A stretch of 64,000 bases of DNA from assembly GCA_047967505.1 (NCBI GenBank), contig CM106538.1; one strand, 5' to 3'. The translations under genes were made by a program, and so were the position numbers. Numbering within the stretch: position 1 is the first letter of the stretch; each line of letters opens with the position of its first letter. Below are positions 33,660 to 45,213 of this stretch, piece by piece. The notes under the pieces were generated by a model. The model saw only the letters and a list, made by a program, of their open reading frames with translations, was not told the DNA's origin and did no database searches. This DNA is from Dipteris shenzhenensis. Taxonomy: Eukaryota > Polypodiophyta > Polypodiopsida > Gleicheniales.

Positions 33660-34062
33660 GAATTACAATGATTTTAAAACTCAAAATATTAAAAGAATTG
33701 CTAATTAAATATTTAAATATTAAAAAGTAAAAATTAATTAAAATTTCAAAAGTTAAAATATATTTTAAAAAATATATTTTTATAATTCTACATACTATTT
33801 TTTAATCTAATATTTTTTTACATAAATAATTTAGTTCAAAATATTTTATAAACATAGATAGAAGAATTTAATTTAATTTTTCTAAAATTTTATTTTATTT
33901 ATTTATCTATATATTTAAATTTTAATGTTACTTTTCTAAAATTTTTCTAATTCTAAATTTTTTATTTCTTTAAAATTTAATTTAAATTATTAATTAATTT
34001 AATTTAATTTCTTATTTTTTTTAAAAATTAAATTTAATTTTTTTGTCTCTTTAAAAAAAAAA
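33660..34062. other. Very AT-rich block
   Basis: Nearly all A and T, with TTTAATTT/AAATTAAA-type runs. No frame. It forms the left edge of the composite low-complexity region. Confidence 0.85.
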
Positions 34063-34069
34063 AAAAGAG

Positions 34070-34340
34070 CTCGAAAGGGCCCCCACTTCCTTAAGGGAGG
34101 GTTAATCCCCTCCCTAAGCCCCCAAAGGGGGGGCCTATTGCGTGCGCAACAGGCCCCCCCTTTGGGGGCTTAGGGGAGGGGCCTCACGGGCCAACCTGTT
34201 GTGCATGCAATAGGCCCCCCCTTTGGGGGCTTAGGGGAGGGGCTTGTTGTGTGCACAATAGACCCCTCCTTTGGGGGCTTAGGGGAGGGGACTAACCCCC
34301 CCTGAACCTATTGTGCGTGCAACAGGCTAGCCCGTGGGCC
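34070..34340. repeat. GC-rich palindromic tandem repeats
   Basis: Repeats of a module built from CCCCCCTTTGGGGGCTTAGGGG, alternating with palindrome-like cores such as CCTATTGCGTGCGCAACAGG and CCTGTTGTGCATGCAATAGG. At least three units start near 34155, 34212 and 34265. Strong hairpin potential. No coding function. Confidence 0.85.
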
Positions 34341-34379
34341 AGCCTAGTGCGAGCGCAAGAGCTTCAGGGGGGGTTAATC

Positions 34380-35165
34380 CCCCTCCTCCTCTCCGCCTCC
34401 CCGCCTCCTGTCCTTCACCTCCTACCTCCCACCTCTCCTACGCCTCCCTCCTCTCCCCGCCTCCCCGCCTCCCCCTCTACCTCTCTTTGCCTCCCTACTC
34501 CTCGCCTCCCCGCTCCTCGCCCCCCCAAAAAAAAGATGGAGCGCCTCTCTGCTCCCTGCCTCCCCGCCTCCTCACTCCCCCCAAAAAAAAAAAGACATAC
34601 CGAAGGGGAAGGGGAGGGACGGAGAGGATTCATCATCGAAGGGGGGAAGCGGGAGAAGAGGGGAGGGGGAAGTGGGTGGAGAGGGGAAGGGAGGGGAGGG
34701 AGGAAGGGAGGAGAGGGGAAGGGAGGGGAGGGGGGAAGCGGGAGGAGAGGGGAAGGGAGGGGGGAGGAGAGGGGCAGGGAGGGCAGGGAGGAAGGGAGGA
34801 GAGGGGAGGTGAGGGGAAGGGCTCCCATCCTCCCACCCCACCCCTCCCACTCCCACTGCCATCCTCCCACCCTCACCCCACCCCCACCTCCCCCATTCCT
34901 AGTCCCTCTCCCACTCCCACTCCCATTCTCCCACCCCCACCCCCACCTCCCCCATTCCCACTCCCTCTCCCACTCCCACTCCCATTCTCCCACCCCCACT
35001 CCCATCCCCACCTCCCACAATCCCACTCCCTCTCCAACTCCCACACCCACCTCCCCTCTCCTACTCCCACTCCCACTTCCACACTCCCACTCTCCCTTTC
35101 TCCCACTACCACCCTCCCAACTCCCACTCCCATTCCCACATTCCTACTATTAATTCCACTCCTAC
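34380..35165. repeat. Homopyrimidine / homopurine / homopyrimidine tract
   Basis: Pyrimidine-rich at about 34380-34600 (CTCC and CCTCCCCG units). Purine-rich at about 34600-34825 (GGGGAAGGGA, GGAGAGGGG). Pyrimidine-rich again at about 34826-35165 (CCCACTCCCATT units). Long Pro/Ser/His- or Gly/Arg-rich frames across it (up to 282 residues) are simple-repeat artefacts. Confidence 0.9.
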
Positions 35166-35220
35166 TTATGAATCCTACTTAAAACTATTACTTAAATAAA
35201 TGATATTACTAAAAACACTC

Positions 35221-36235
35221 ATAGGATTTAAGGTTTAGGGTATAGGGTTTGGGGGTTAGGGTTTAGGGTTTGTGAGTTAGGGTTTAGGGTTTGGTGGTTT
35301 AGATTTAGGGTTTGGGGGGTAGGGTTTAGGGTTTAGGGTTTGGGGGTTTGGGTTTAGGGTTCGAGGTTTGGGGGTTAGGGTTTAGGGTTTTGTGGTTTGG
35401 GTTTAGGGTTTGGGGGTAGGGTTTAGGATTTAGGGTTTGGGGGTTAGGGTTTAGGGTTTAGGGTTAGGGGGTTAGGGTTCAGGTTTTGGGTTTAGGGTTT
35501 GGGAGTTAGGGTTTAGGGTTTAGAGATTAGGGATTAGTTTTTATTTGTTAGGGTTGAGGGTTTAGAGAGTCAAGATTATCATTTACAGTTTAGGGATTAG
35601 GGGTTAGGGTTTAGGGTTTAGGGATCAAGGATAAGGGATTAGGGATTAGGGTTTGAAAATTAGGGTTTATAGGTCCTATAGGGTTTACGGTGTAGGATTT
35701 AGGGTTTAGGGGTTAGAGGTCTAGGATTAGGAATTAGGGGTTAGGGTTTAGGTTTAGTATTTCGAGGTTAGGGTTGAGGGTTTAGGATTTAGGGTTTAGG
35801 GTTTAGAGGTCTAGGATTAGGATTGAGGGTTTGGGAATTAGGGGTTAGGGTTTAGGTTTAGGGTTTTGAGATTAGGGATTAGGGGTTAGGGTTTACGGAT
35901 TAGGATTTAGGGATTTAGGATTTAGGTTTAGGTATTAGGGTTTAGGGTCTAGGAATTAGGGTTTTGGGATTAAGATTTTGGGATTAGGGATTAGGGGTTA
36001 GGGTTTACGGATTAGGATTTAGGTTTAGGGATTAGGGTTTAGGATTTAGGTTTTAGGGTTTAAGGGTTAGGGTTTAGGAATTAAGATATAGAATTTAGGG
36101 TTTAGAAATTAGGGGTTAGGGTTTAAGATTTAGGGTTTAGGGTTTAAGAATTAGGGTTTATGGTTTCAAGGGTTTGAATTAGGATTTGGGGATTAGGGGT
36201 TAGGATTTAGGGTTTAGGGTTTAGGGTTTGATTAA
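35221..36235 (+). repeat. Interstitial telomere-like repeat (TTTAGGG)n
   Basis: About 1 kb of degenerate units around TTTAGGG, with variants GGGTTTGGG, GGGTTAGGG, GGGATTAGGG and GGTTTAGGA, G-rich on the plus strand. The unit is the plant-type telomere repeat. Degeneration indicates an old interstitial tract rather than a live chromosome end. Confidence 0.92.
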
Positions 36236-36296
36236 TTTTTTAAACAAGATCTAGATTTTTAAATAATTAATAAAGTATATTATTGAGAAGAGACTA

Positions 36297-39200
36297 ATGT
36301 TCTTTATAATGGTTGTTACAGCTTGTTTGCAAAGGAAACTCACAAAGGAGATGGCTACAAAATTTATTCTGGGGATGGAGGTGATTCTATGTTGCAAAAG
36401 AGAAGTAGTTGCATTTGCTACAGTCCATGAAAGTGATCCAAATTCTATTTGTCACTTTAGAAGACTTGGCGAAGATAAGGTGGCGGTTATCATATCAAGG
36501 ATTCTTAGTGCACATGTTGAGCTAAAGCATAAGTGTGGGGATATGGAAATCCTTGGAGATGTTATGCCCTATAATACTTCCAACAAAGCATTTATTGCAT
36601 GGGATAGAGATGAGACTTATCTAACACATGTCATCAGGAATACAAAGTGCATATCTTTAGATTTTAGCGTGGGAGATATTTTACAAATGTTATCATTTAC
36701 AAATAAGAATGTAGCAGAAGGTCAAGTCTTGGGATTTGAACAAGTGGAACACAGGACATTTGCACAGATGAGAATTCAAAAAGTTACTAATGATGGTATG
36801 GATGATAACTCAATCTCATTGGATGGTCCCTACTATGAGGTAGGTAAGGATTTGACATGGAGCATGCAATTTTTAAAGATTGGAAAGACTCGGCATGTGG
36901 TTTTTAATGATAAACATAATGTATACTACAACATCAAAGAATTGAAAGAATATGCCAATGTACCAAGCTCTATTCCTTTAGAGATGGATGATTCCAATGC
37001 ACTCAACTATAGCATTGACTTATTATCAGAAGTCGATGAGTTCATTGGTAGCGAGAAAGAAAAAGATTTCACAAGTGATGCCTTATTCGGGGTGGATGAG
37101 TTCATGCACATTGAGAACTTGGGCAAAGATGTCAAAAGTGATATCTTTTCAAGCATGGATGGCTTCATGGATACTGATAAAGTTCTTGGAGTCAAACCAA
37201 GTAATTATGGAATTATGGAAATCATGCATGATAGTATAATGAGTGATGTTCTTTCTGGAGTAGAGGAGTTTCAAGACTATGGAGTTGTGAAATCCATAGA
37301 AAGTGCATCAATGAGTGATGCTCTCTCAGGAATAGATGAGTTTGAAGACCATTCTGGACACTCTATCACCACTGACTATGGAGTTATGAAATCCATAAAA
37401 AGTGCATTAATGAGTGATGTTCTCTCAGGAATAGATGAGTTTGAACATCATTCTGGACACTCTAATGCCATTGTGACAAGTGGTTCTACGATTGTATCAA
37501 AAGTAGGGATGAGATCAACAAAGCCTAACTATTCGGTATTTGACTTTGATTGTGAAATAGTTAATGTTACAAATGGTTTGACAAATGTATCAAAAGCAAG
37601 GATGACATCAACAAAGGACTATTCATTATTTGACTATCATAGTGATAAGATCAAGGATGCAACATCTCATGAAAACAACGTGACAAATAAATCTTACAAG
37701 GAGAACTACACAAGTCCAAATAAGAATGTACAGAAGGTCCCAAAACGGACATACAAATGCATGAAACGGCAAATCCAAAAAAGCAACCAAAGAGAATGAG
37801 TAATGAATGAAGATATTATTCTAAAAGCAATGCGATCTACTGTATGATGTAAGCGTAGATGTATGCGATCCATTAACTTACATGACATCAAGGGTTGTAG
37901 AGATCATATCTGGCAAAGGAAAGGGAGCAAGATAAATGAATACCTACTCAAGAGACTATCTTGCTTTCTTGTAAATGATAAGAGAAGGCGAAGTTCAGGA
38001 CAACAGATAAGGCCTCTTATAAATGGAAAAAGTGTTTGCAATAATGCATATCACATTATTATAGGATTATCACATGGCACATATTGGAATTTGGCTAATA
38101 AAGCAAAGTATGGAGTTAAATTTAACATTCATGAAAACATAGGAAGGCCCAAAACAAGAGCCTCAATGGTTGCAGCAATAGCAATTTTGAAAGGTTACAT
38201 CTATGAAAATGCTTTACCGCAACCCCATCTATCAGAAATGCATCTTGCGATAGGTTTGACTAAAAAAGAAGTATTTAACTCTATTGGAGAAACACAGCGG
38301 CAAAGAGGGCATGCACCAGCATCTTTCCGTACTTTGTATACTCTTTGGAAAAAAAGCTTTGGACATGTTAAAATCCCAAAGAGGCAAAAAATGTCAAAGT
38401 GCAACGACTGTGATGATCTAAAGTGAGCACTTGAGAGTGCAACATCTCCAGAACAAAAAGAAGCTTACAAAAAAAAGAGAGAATTTCATCATGGACTTGT
38501 TCGACATTCTAGAATAAAATATGCATTTTGAAAGGAGCAAGCTATTTCTCACCCAAATGAGTACATGTGCATTATTGTAGATGGTATGGATCAATATACA
38601 ACAACATTACCTCGATTCATTAACACTCCACCTAAGCTACAAGGAAAATACTTTTTAAAGACACATATATGTGGAGTGTTAGTGCACGGATTCAAGTTTT
38701 TTGTAGACATATGGATTGATTCCTTGCATCTACATGATAGCAATCAAGTTGTAACATCCGTTGCAGACAATTGCGAATGAGAGAATAAGAATGTACTCTT
38801 CTTTGCATTCTACTCAATGCTAATCACTCATAGAATCTTCAATGAGATTGAAGTTGGGTTTTTGTTGGTTGGGCACACACATGTGTATATTGATCAGGTA
38901 TTTAGCACGGTTTTAAGAGAACTAAAACACAAGGACATGGAGACGATGGATGACTTGATAAGAAAATGTGGGAGGCAAGTTGGTGGCCATAAGGAAGGAA
39001 CAATATGATCAATGGTTGAGAGGATGTATGATTGGAAGAGCTTTATTCTACCTTTCATACAAAAAGGTGGTGATGCCCTGATAGGTCATAGTGCTCTACA
39101 CTATTTTCACTTTTTCTTAAAGGATGAAAAACCAGTGATGCAATGGCAACACTATTCTCTTGATACAAAATGGGAACCTGAAGAACCTTACTCTCTCTTA

Positions 39201-39890
39201 ACTTCGATCTCGAGCAAAGAAATGCATCCAACATGGGCTCCTATAAAAGAATTCAGCGAGAAATCCAAAGGTGAAATAGAAGGCTTGAAAGCTTTTATTA
39301 CATACAAAGAGGAAATGCTCCAGAGATTTCCTGATTGGAAGCCCTCTTGGAAGGAACACACTACTGTTGTAATTAGCAAGACTACCAATTGATAAAGGAC
39401 CTTGTAAAAATGCAAGAAGATGATATTAAGGTAGAACGGTCTTTATTTTGGCCAAATGTTGGTAATGACTTGCATCTAGCATGTGGTCTCTTTGAAAATG
39501 AGTTTGACTCGCTACTCCCACGTCCATATTATGACCCAAGAAGAGAGTTTATGCCACAAATAGACATAGACGTCCATTGTTTTGTTGTAGTTCTTTGTTG
39601 GAGTTCGACCATCGGATGATGAACATGAGAACGTGAAGTTTTGGGTTGCGAAAGTAGTTGACGTGAGCATGGATGACCGGGGGAGAGCTACAACATTTAC
39701 AGCGGTATGGTATGAGCCAAGGGGTAGGAAGGAGAACCAAGATAACAATACATTGTATAGTAGTTGTTTGAAAAAGGAATGGGTCCCAAACCATGATGCA
39801 ATTTCAAGACTTTCCACAGAGACAGTCATAGTATCCTGGAAATCAAGGTGAAAGAAAACAAAGAAGCACATGGGGTATGATGTAGAAGAC
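36297..39890 (+). pseudogene. DUF7869-type transposase-like element B
   Basis: One frame stays readable from 36297 to about 39385, broken only by six TGA codons (37797, 37845, 38424, 38529, 38778, 39006). Order: two DUF8039-like modules (residues 20-200); a linker with six repeats of a D-x-LSGxDEF motif (about 238-390); a helix-turn-helix-like region (about 38040); KCNDCDDLK; CIIVDGMDQYTTTLP (about 38570); DNCE-stop-ENKN then GFLLVGHTHVYID (38765-38895). After frameshifts near 39388 and 39595 a C-terminal module VGVRPSDD...FWVAKVV follows. The family is recalled as a plant transposase-like group; nuclease function is inferred. The TGA at 38778 falls where I recall family members having Arg. 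It begins about 60 bp after the telomere-like tract. Confidence 0.72.
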
Positions 39891-39892
39891 AA

Positions 39893-40910
39893 AATAAAAA
39901 ATTACCGCAACCAATTATTTTGCACATTAAAGAGTTCATAAAGATGCTCACCTAGGAGGAAGTAGAAGGAGATAGCGCAAATGAAGAATGCCCATGATAA
40001 CACCATTCAAATATCGAGAAAGAGTGAAGGTGGTGGTGGTAGTCAGATGAGAGTGCATGAAGATGGCACCCAAGTGACAAGTGACAATAGAAAGGACATT
40101 TTGAACAAGCAAATGTTTGGATCACTCATTTTTGTGATGATAGAAAAGGACATTCAAACAAGCAAATGTTTGGATCACCCATTTGTACTAAACTCACTGT
40201 AAAGGAAAAAGTAAATTATTGAAAAGGCCATAGGAGATCCTTTGTACAAAGACTCATCAAGAGCAATATTTGTTGTAAAACTTATGATATGATAATGTAA
40301 AATTGCAAGCATAGCTATTGCTATTTTTTGGAGTATAAAAGAGGCTTCCATCATGTCTTATGTCTATATAAACCTTTTAATTTCTTGAATATTCAAGAGT
40401 GTTATAGTTTTCTGCATTGAAAGTAAAAAGAGTCTTGCAGGTCTCTTATGTATACATTTTTAAAATGTTGTGAATCCTCAATAGCATGGTTTTTCATGGA
40501 TTTAAACTAATAACTCGGATTTTTTAATTTAAGAATACGATTCTTATAAACAAAAAATACAAATTCAGGATTTAATAGTAGTTTTTGCATTATTAAGAAT
40601 ACGATTCTTATAAACAAGAAATACAAATTTAGGATTTAATAGTAGTTTTTGCATTATTAGTACAACATTGTAGAGATATTTTGAAATGTATTATGTGGAA
40701 ATGATAGTGCCAGAAAGTAAACTTTTGATTCTCGAATGACATTTTCATAAAGTGAACTTTTCATTTGGGAAGGATTTTAAGGAATACTTGTAATTAGTTT
40801 GTATTAATACATCAAATGTCAAATATTCTTTTTTGGTTGCAAGTAATACTTGAGTTAAGAGCTTTGTAATATCTGATATGCTTTATTACAACGAATAATT
40901 CTATTGGAGG
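39893..40910. other. AT-rich flank with small tandem duplications
   Basis: No gene recognised. A 64-bp tandem duplication at 40531-40594 and 40595-40658 carries the palindrome-like AAGAATACGATTCTT in each unit. CAAGCAAATGTTTGGATCAC occurs twice between 40105 and 40182. Confidence 0.75.
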
Positions 40911-40913
40911 AAA

Positions 40914-41240
40914 CTAGATTTGTAAATTGCCATGTTTGGTGAAATGAATAACTTTCCATAGTCGCCGATTGCTCTCTCCTAGGGTTTCAAGACCCATGGT
41001 CCTTTCTTTAATTACAAGTTGAGACTGGTGGCGTGCAACTATTTCATCCACAGTCGTGTCTACACTTGCGGCTATCTGACCACCCAAGACAGCAATCACC
41101 GTTGCTACTCCCAGACCCTTGCACTTTCCAATTTGTCTTTGAGGGTTGCCTAGGAAATGTTTGCGCATATGAGTTCCTAAACCCTTGTACTCGTTGTGGT
41201 AGATGTTACATCTCCACTTTGAGGCAGTTATGAGTGTAAC
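40914..41240 (-). pseudogene. BED-type zinc-finger relic
   Basis: Minus-strand translation has KWRCNIYHNEYKGLGTHMRKHFLGN, followed closely by IGKCKGLG. This is the BED layout (W, C-x2-C, H-x3-H, late C) with the second cysteine changed to Tyr. The frame continues 50 residues to a stop at 40914. It shares KHFLG...KCKG with the relic at 7222-7350, so the two probably come from one family of hAT-like transposases or derived genes. Confidence 0.45.
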
Positions 41241-41350
41241 ATAGTCTCAAGCTTTTGCAAGGTTTTGGCCTCATTTCTCTGGAGCCATGCTCACATACTC
41301 TATATGCACATACTAATAAATCAATAATGTGCAAAATTGTCAATTGCCGT

Positions 41351-42790
41351 TGCATGGACAAAAATGTAAATATGTATTTTAGGTTGCATGCTGATGGGTA
41401 GGTGCATAGCTATGTACATAGCTAGTTGATGGAGGAAATGAGCTATGGATACTCTCATAAAGACTCTACACAGATGTACAGATGGTAGATACTTCTACAA
41501 AGACTTCTAGAAGATGATGAAAAGTAGTGTGGTTGTAGCAGACACTCCAGAGCAATTGATGTGGGATGACATGCCTTTCATTGTTGTCCTGTGTCCTGTG
41601 TTTATAATGTCATGAGTGTTTTTCCTTTTGTATTGAGTCATGTGAACTTCCCATGAGTCAAGATGGTTTGGTGTAAAGAGATTAGTAGAGGCATGCAAGT
41701 GGTTGAATTCCTATCTAGAACCATGTGTGCATTAAGTCTAAAGTTTGGAAATAAGCATTTAAAGCTTGGTGTATGAATTGGGAGAAAATCTTTGGGAGTG
41801 GTAAAAATCAAGCATGAGGTGGCTACTAGAAGTGACGTGGCTTGTATTAAGAAAAGCATGCATGCATGCTACATAAGGAAAAAAAAGAGACTTTTGGTGG
41901 ATGAGCTGGCAAGTATGCGTGATCATAGCAACCAAGAAAAAAGGAGCTCCTCATTGTGGAGCGGAGGCGCATACGAGATCTAGAGGAGGTGGGAGGAGGG
42001 AGAGATGAGGTGGGAGGCTTGGAAGGAGGAGAGGAGAGGTGACGCTTCTACAAGAGCAGGGGACCTTGGATGAAGAGGAGCTGGGGAAGTGGAACCGTGA
42101 GTGGGAGAAGGAGTTTATGAGCACACAGAGGATCATCACAAGAAGAAGGAGCTACTGGGGAACTTCTAGAGGGGGATCACGCTGCCCAACCGGGGATCTC
42201 AGAGGGCAAAGAGGAGCTCTAGAAGAGAGCACAGGTCATTGCTGAGTGGCTAGAAGGAGCTCAGAAGCGGGGGCTAGGATTGCACAGAGAAGGGAAAGCG
42301 ACTGGGGACTATGGGTTTGGGCAACTCTATGGGGGTTCAGAGGTTGCAAATATATGAAGGAAGGGAGCGCGCATTGTGACTGAGTAGGTAAGGAGGAGCT
42401 TAGGAGTGCAAGGGGCAGATATGCACGTCGTCACTAGAGGCCTGAAGGGAGGTCAAGGGTGACATAGATAGAGGACACCATAGACAAAGTGGAACGCTTG
42501 GAAGGTGGAGAGGAGAACCGTGAGCTAGGGAGGTCAGTCGTTGCTCTATGGAAAGCTTGGTTGGAAAGGCTTCTGTGCAAGAAGGAGTAGATAGAAAGAT
42601 AGGACAAATAGAAGATATGGGTTGATGATTTGGGGGTACGCATTCAATTTAGAGCTAACTGTAGGAAGATTATGGCTAAGCAAATGCCTATTGATTTTGA
42701 GAGACCTTAGCTCTGGAGGTTCCCAGAGATGACGACCTGTTGTAGTTGAATGAGCAGGGTTTTTTGCTGAAGGGTGGCTGTTGTATGTAC
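41351..42790 (+). repeat. Gypsy-2 5' LTR (truncated at right by Gypsy-1)
   Basis: Begins TGCATGGACAAAAATG and aligns over about 1.44 kb with 57286-58743. Both copies contain long frames on either strand (for example 41507-42245) that are LTR sequence, not genes. The copy stops at TATGTAC, where Gypsy-1 begins. Confidence 0.85.
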
Positions 42791-43529
42791 TGTTATGGAT
42801 AAATTTGACCAAACTAAAAGGCATAAATATGTGTGTGTGCTTGTATGTGTGGCAATAGTATAATAAAATATGGTGTGCATAAGGCACCCAGGGTTGAGGT
42901 GGCAGGGCATGACCATGTGCCACCCTTCCATGTAAGAAGACCCATAAGGTGTATTATACATAATCCATGGTAGTAATAATATAAAATGATAAGGTGGCAT
43001 GGGTCCTCCATGCACTACCCCTCCACCTAGGTGGTCCCATGCCTGCATTTAGTGAGATGTGGCCCAAGGACCATGGGAGAAGTAATATAAAATAGGTGGA
43101 GATAGATATTATATTGGATTATTTTCTCCATGTAGGATAGGCCCATGTGGGGGGGGGGCATAGAAAGTCTAAGAATGCAAGTTAAATAATGGGAAAGTAG
43201 GATGAGGTGGCAAGATTCCTTGTGCCAACCCTCCACTTGTCCTCCTAGATGTTTGAACGTATTATAAAATTGGAAAGAGACCAAGGGAGTATCTTAGACT
43301 TGGGATGTGGGGGTTGATGTATGTGGAAAAATGAGGCAAAGGGTTGTCGCACACAATTGAGAGTGCATAACCACCTAGCCCACATGGGACACTCTTCCAC
43401 ACACACCATGCATGTGGGAGGATGCATTTATTGGGAGAGACCCCCTCTCTTGGCTATAAAAGGAGGGGGCTATTCCTTGATGGAACACACTCATTCCTGT
43501 AAAGCCACCTAGCTAGTACTTTGATTTCT
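42791..43529 (+). repeat. Gypsy-1 5' LTR
   Basis: Starts TGTTATGGATAAATTTGACC and matches 53103-53725. It has about 115 bp (42990-43105) missing from the other copy. CTATAAAAGGA near 43454 is a good TATA box. The shared sequence ends at GATTTCT; the true LTR end may lie further right, because the other copy is truncated there. Confidence 0.85.
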
Positions 43530-45200
43530 TCCCCCCATCTTTCCTTTCAAATAAAGCATGACCCTCCTCCCTTGATGTCTCCATCTCTACATTCCTCATC
43601 CCATCATGTACATGCTCCTCTTCCCCCTCTCCCTTCCCCCTTCTGGCATAGTCCCTCTCTTCATTGCCACCCCTCTTAATCCTTTTTCCCCACCTATGTT
43701 AATGCTTCTTCCCTCACGTTCCCTTTTCCTCTATGGCCCTCGAGCGTCGCCATGCCTTGCGTCTAGTATCATGCCTCGAATTCTTTCCTAGTTAATAGAA
43801 TTGGTGTGGCTGTTGGGATCAAAATCTCCATGGCTAGTGGTGTAAGATTCATTACTCCTATGGTTGGGTGTAGTTCTGTAGCACCTTCCATGTGCGGTTC
43901 TTTGCTTCTGTGCCTCCAATCTACGTATCTTCTGTTCGTAGTTCTTCGTCTCTGTGGCTTCAAAACTTCTTCGTTTTTACACCTTTAGCTTGCGGTTCTT
44001 GTGCATCTTCTAGGTTCCTGCATAGCGCAATGCATCTTCTAGTCGATCACACTTGTAAAACCACTCATGCGTATCTACAACACCTACACGTCCCTTGGTT
44101 GTAGCTAGTGCATCTGCGCATTGCAGATAGATCACGAATCATGACTGTTTTCTGAGTTTCTGCATCTTCTAGTGCATCTACGCATCGGGACTGCTTTCCT
44201 GGATTCCTGCATCTTTTCGCGCACCTGCGCATCGCGGACAGACTTTTCGGGCTCCTGCAAAAGATCTCGCGCCCCTCTTCCTCTTCTCTTCTCCTCTCCT
44301 CTCCTCTCTTTCTATTAAGGAGTGGGAATTGAACCCAAGACCTCCCCATTTACAAAATGAAGACTTATCAATGGGCCAACAAATAGGAAGTGATGAAAGT
44401 GTAAAGATATTGCTTATATGGTGAAATCTCATGAACTATAACTCTCTAACCGGAGGGAGTTTCCTCTTGTTGTAAAAAGCAAAAGTACTTCATTTCATGT
44501 GCTCTATTCATATTTGATACTAGATCATAGATTTTGAACTTTTTCAAGTTCACTCCTTGGATGCACGCCACACGAGGAGGGTGGATATTTATGTCACTTC
44601 AGTTCAAGGATTTGGTACTTGGTCCTCTGCTCATTACGGCTACCAATTGGTGAGATATCTTTATTGATCTTCATGTCGATCTTCAACAACTGATTGTACA
44701 ATGCATTGTTCAAGGAGATGACGGGTGGGATGATACACCGTGGGTGATTCAAGGTGAAGAATTAGTGATACACTGGGAGGATTTTGATTTCAATTCTACT
44801 CATTGTGTGGTGATTGAGCTACTTGCTGCATTGGAGGTAATTAAAAGGGTGACATTCTTCGAAGGTTGGGATGCTCCCTAAGCTTGGGGGAAGATTTGGC
44901 GCATCTGCTTATTAATTCCTATGGATAAGCTCGTCTTGAATGATTTCTTCTCGATCTCATTACAAAGATTTCTAGGGCTCGGCTATGGTTGGTAATGTTT
45001 CGACCAAGGAATCCCTTTGTACCTAATCAACCTTTTGTGCCTCATTTTGAGCTTCAAGTTGTAATTCTTTTTGGTCTAAAGATAACTATTAACAAAGGAT
45101 TGCAAGTTTATTTGGTGCTAAATGTCTTGCTCAAGTATTGAATTCTCCCCACCCTCTCCTTTTGCCTATCTTGGACTACTGAGAAACCTAGAATATCCGG
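43530..45200 (+). other. Gypsy-1 leader region
   Basis: Sequence between the 5' LTR match and the RNase H relic. It contains recurring GCATCTTCTAG and TGCGCATCG pieces (43990-44240), a CT-rich tract (44270-44312) and a SINE-like segment. No primer-binding site could be placed with confidence. Confidence 0.4.
44285..44400 (-). repeat. Possible tRNA-derived SINE
   Basis: On the minus strand, TTGGCCCATTGATAAG resembles a pol III A box. About 40 bases further, GGTTCAATTCC (44325-44335) matches a B box with one mismatch, then a pyrimidine/purine tract follows. The layout is that of a tRNA-like SINE head. Ends are not defined. Confidence 0.45.
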
Positions 45201-45213
45201 ATTTTAGTCTTGG

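Noticed and set aside
34070-34340. CRISPR-like array or replication origin
   Set aside because: Repeats are few, GC-palindromic and without unique spacers, in a plant nuclear context.
34311-35182. Long Pro/Ser-rich and Gly/Arg-rich frames (up to 282 residues)
   Set aside because: Open only because the tract is pure purine or pyrimidine; simple-repeat artefacts.
35221-36235. Live telomere or chromosome end
   Set aside because: Repeats are degenerate and followed by unrelated coding-like sequence, so the tract is interstitial.
41507-43512. Many 60-130-residue frames on both strands
   Set aside because: They lie in the Gypsy-2 and Gypsy-1 LTRs and recur in the partner LTRs near 53000-58500 as copies.
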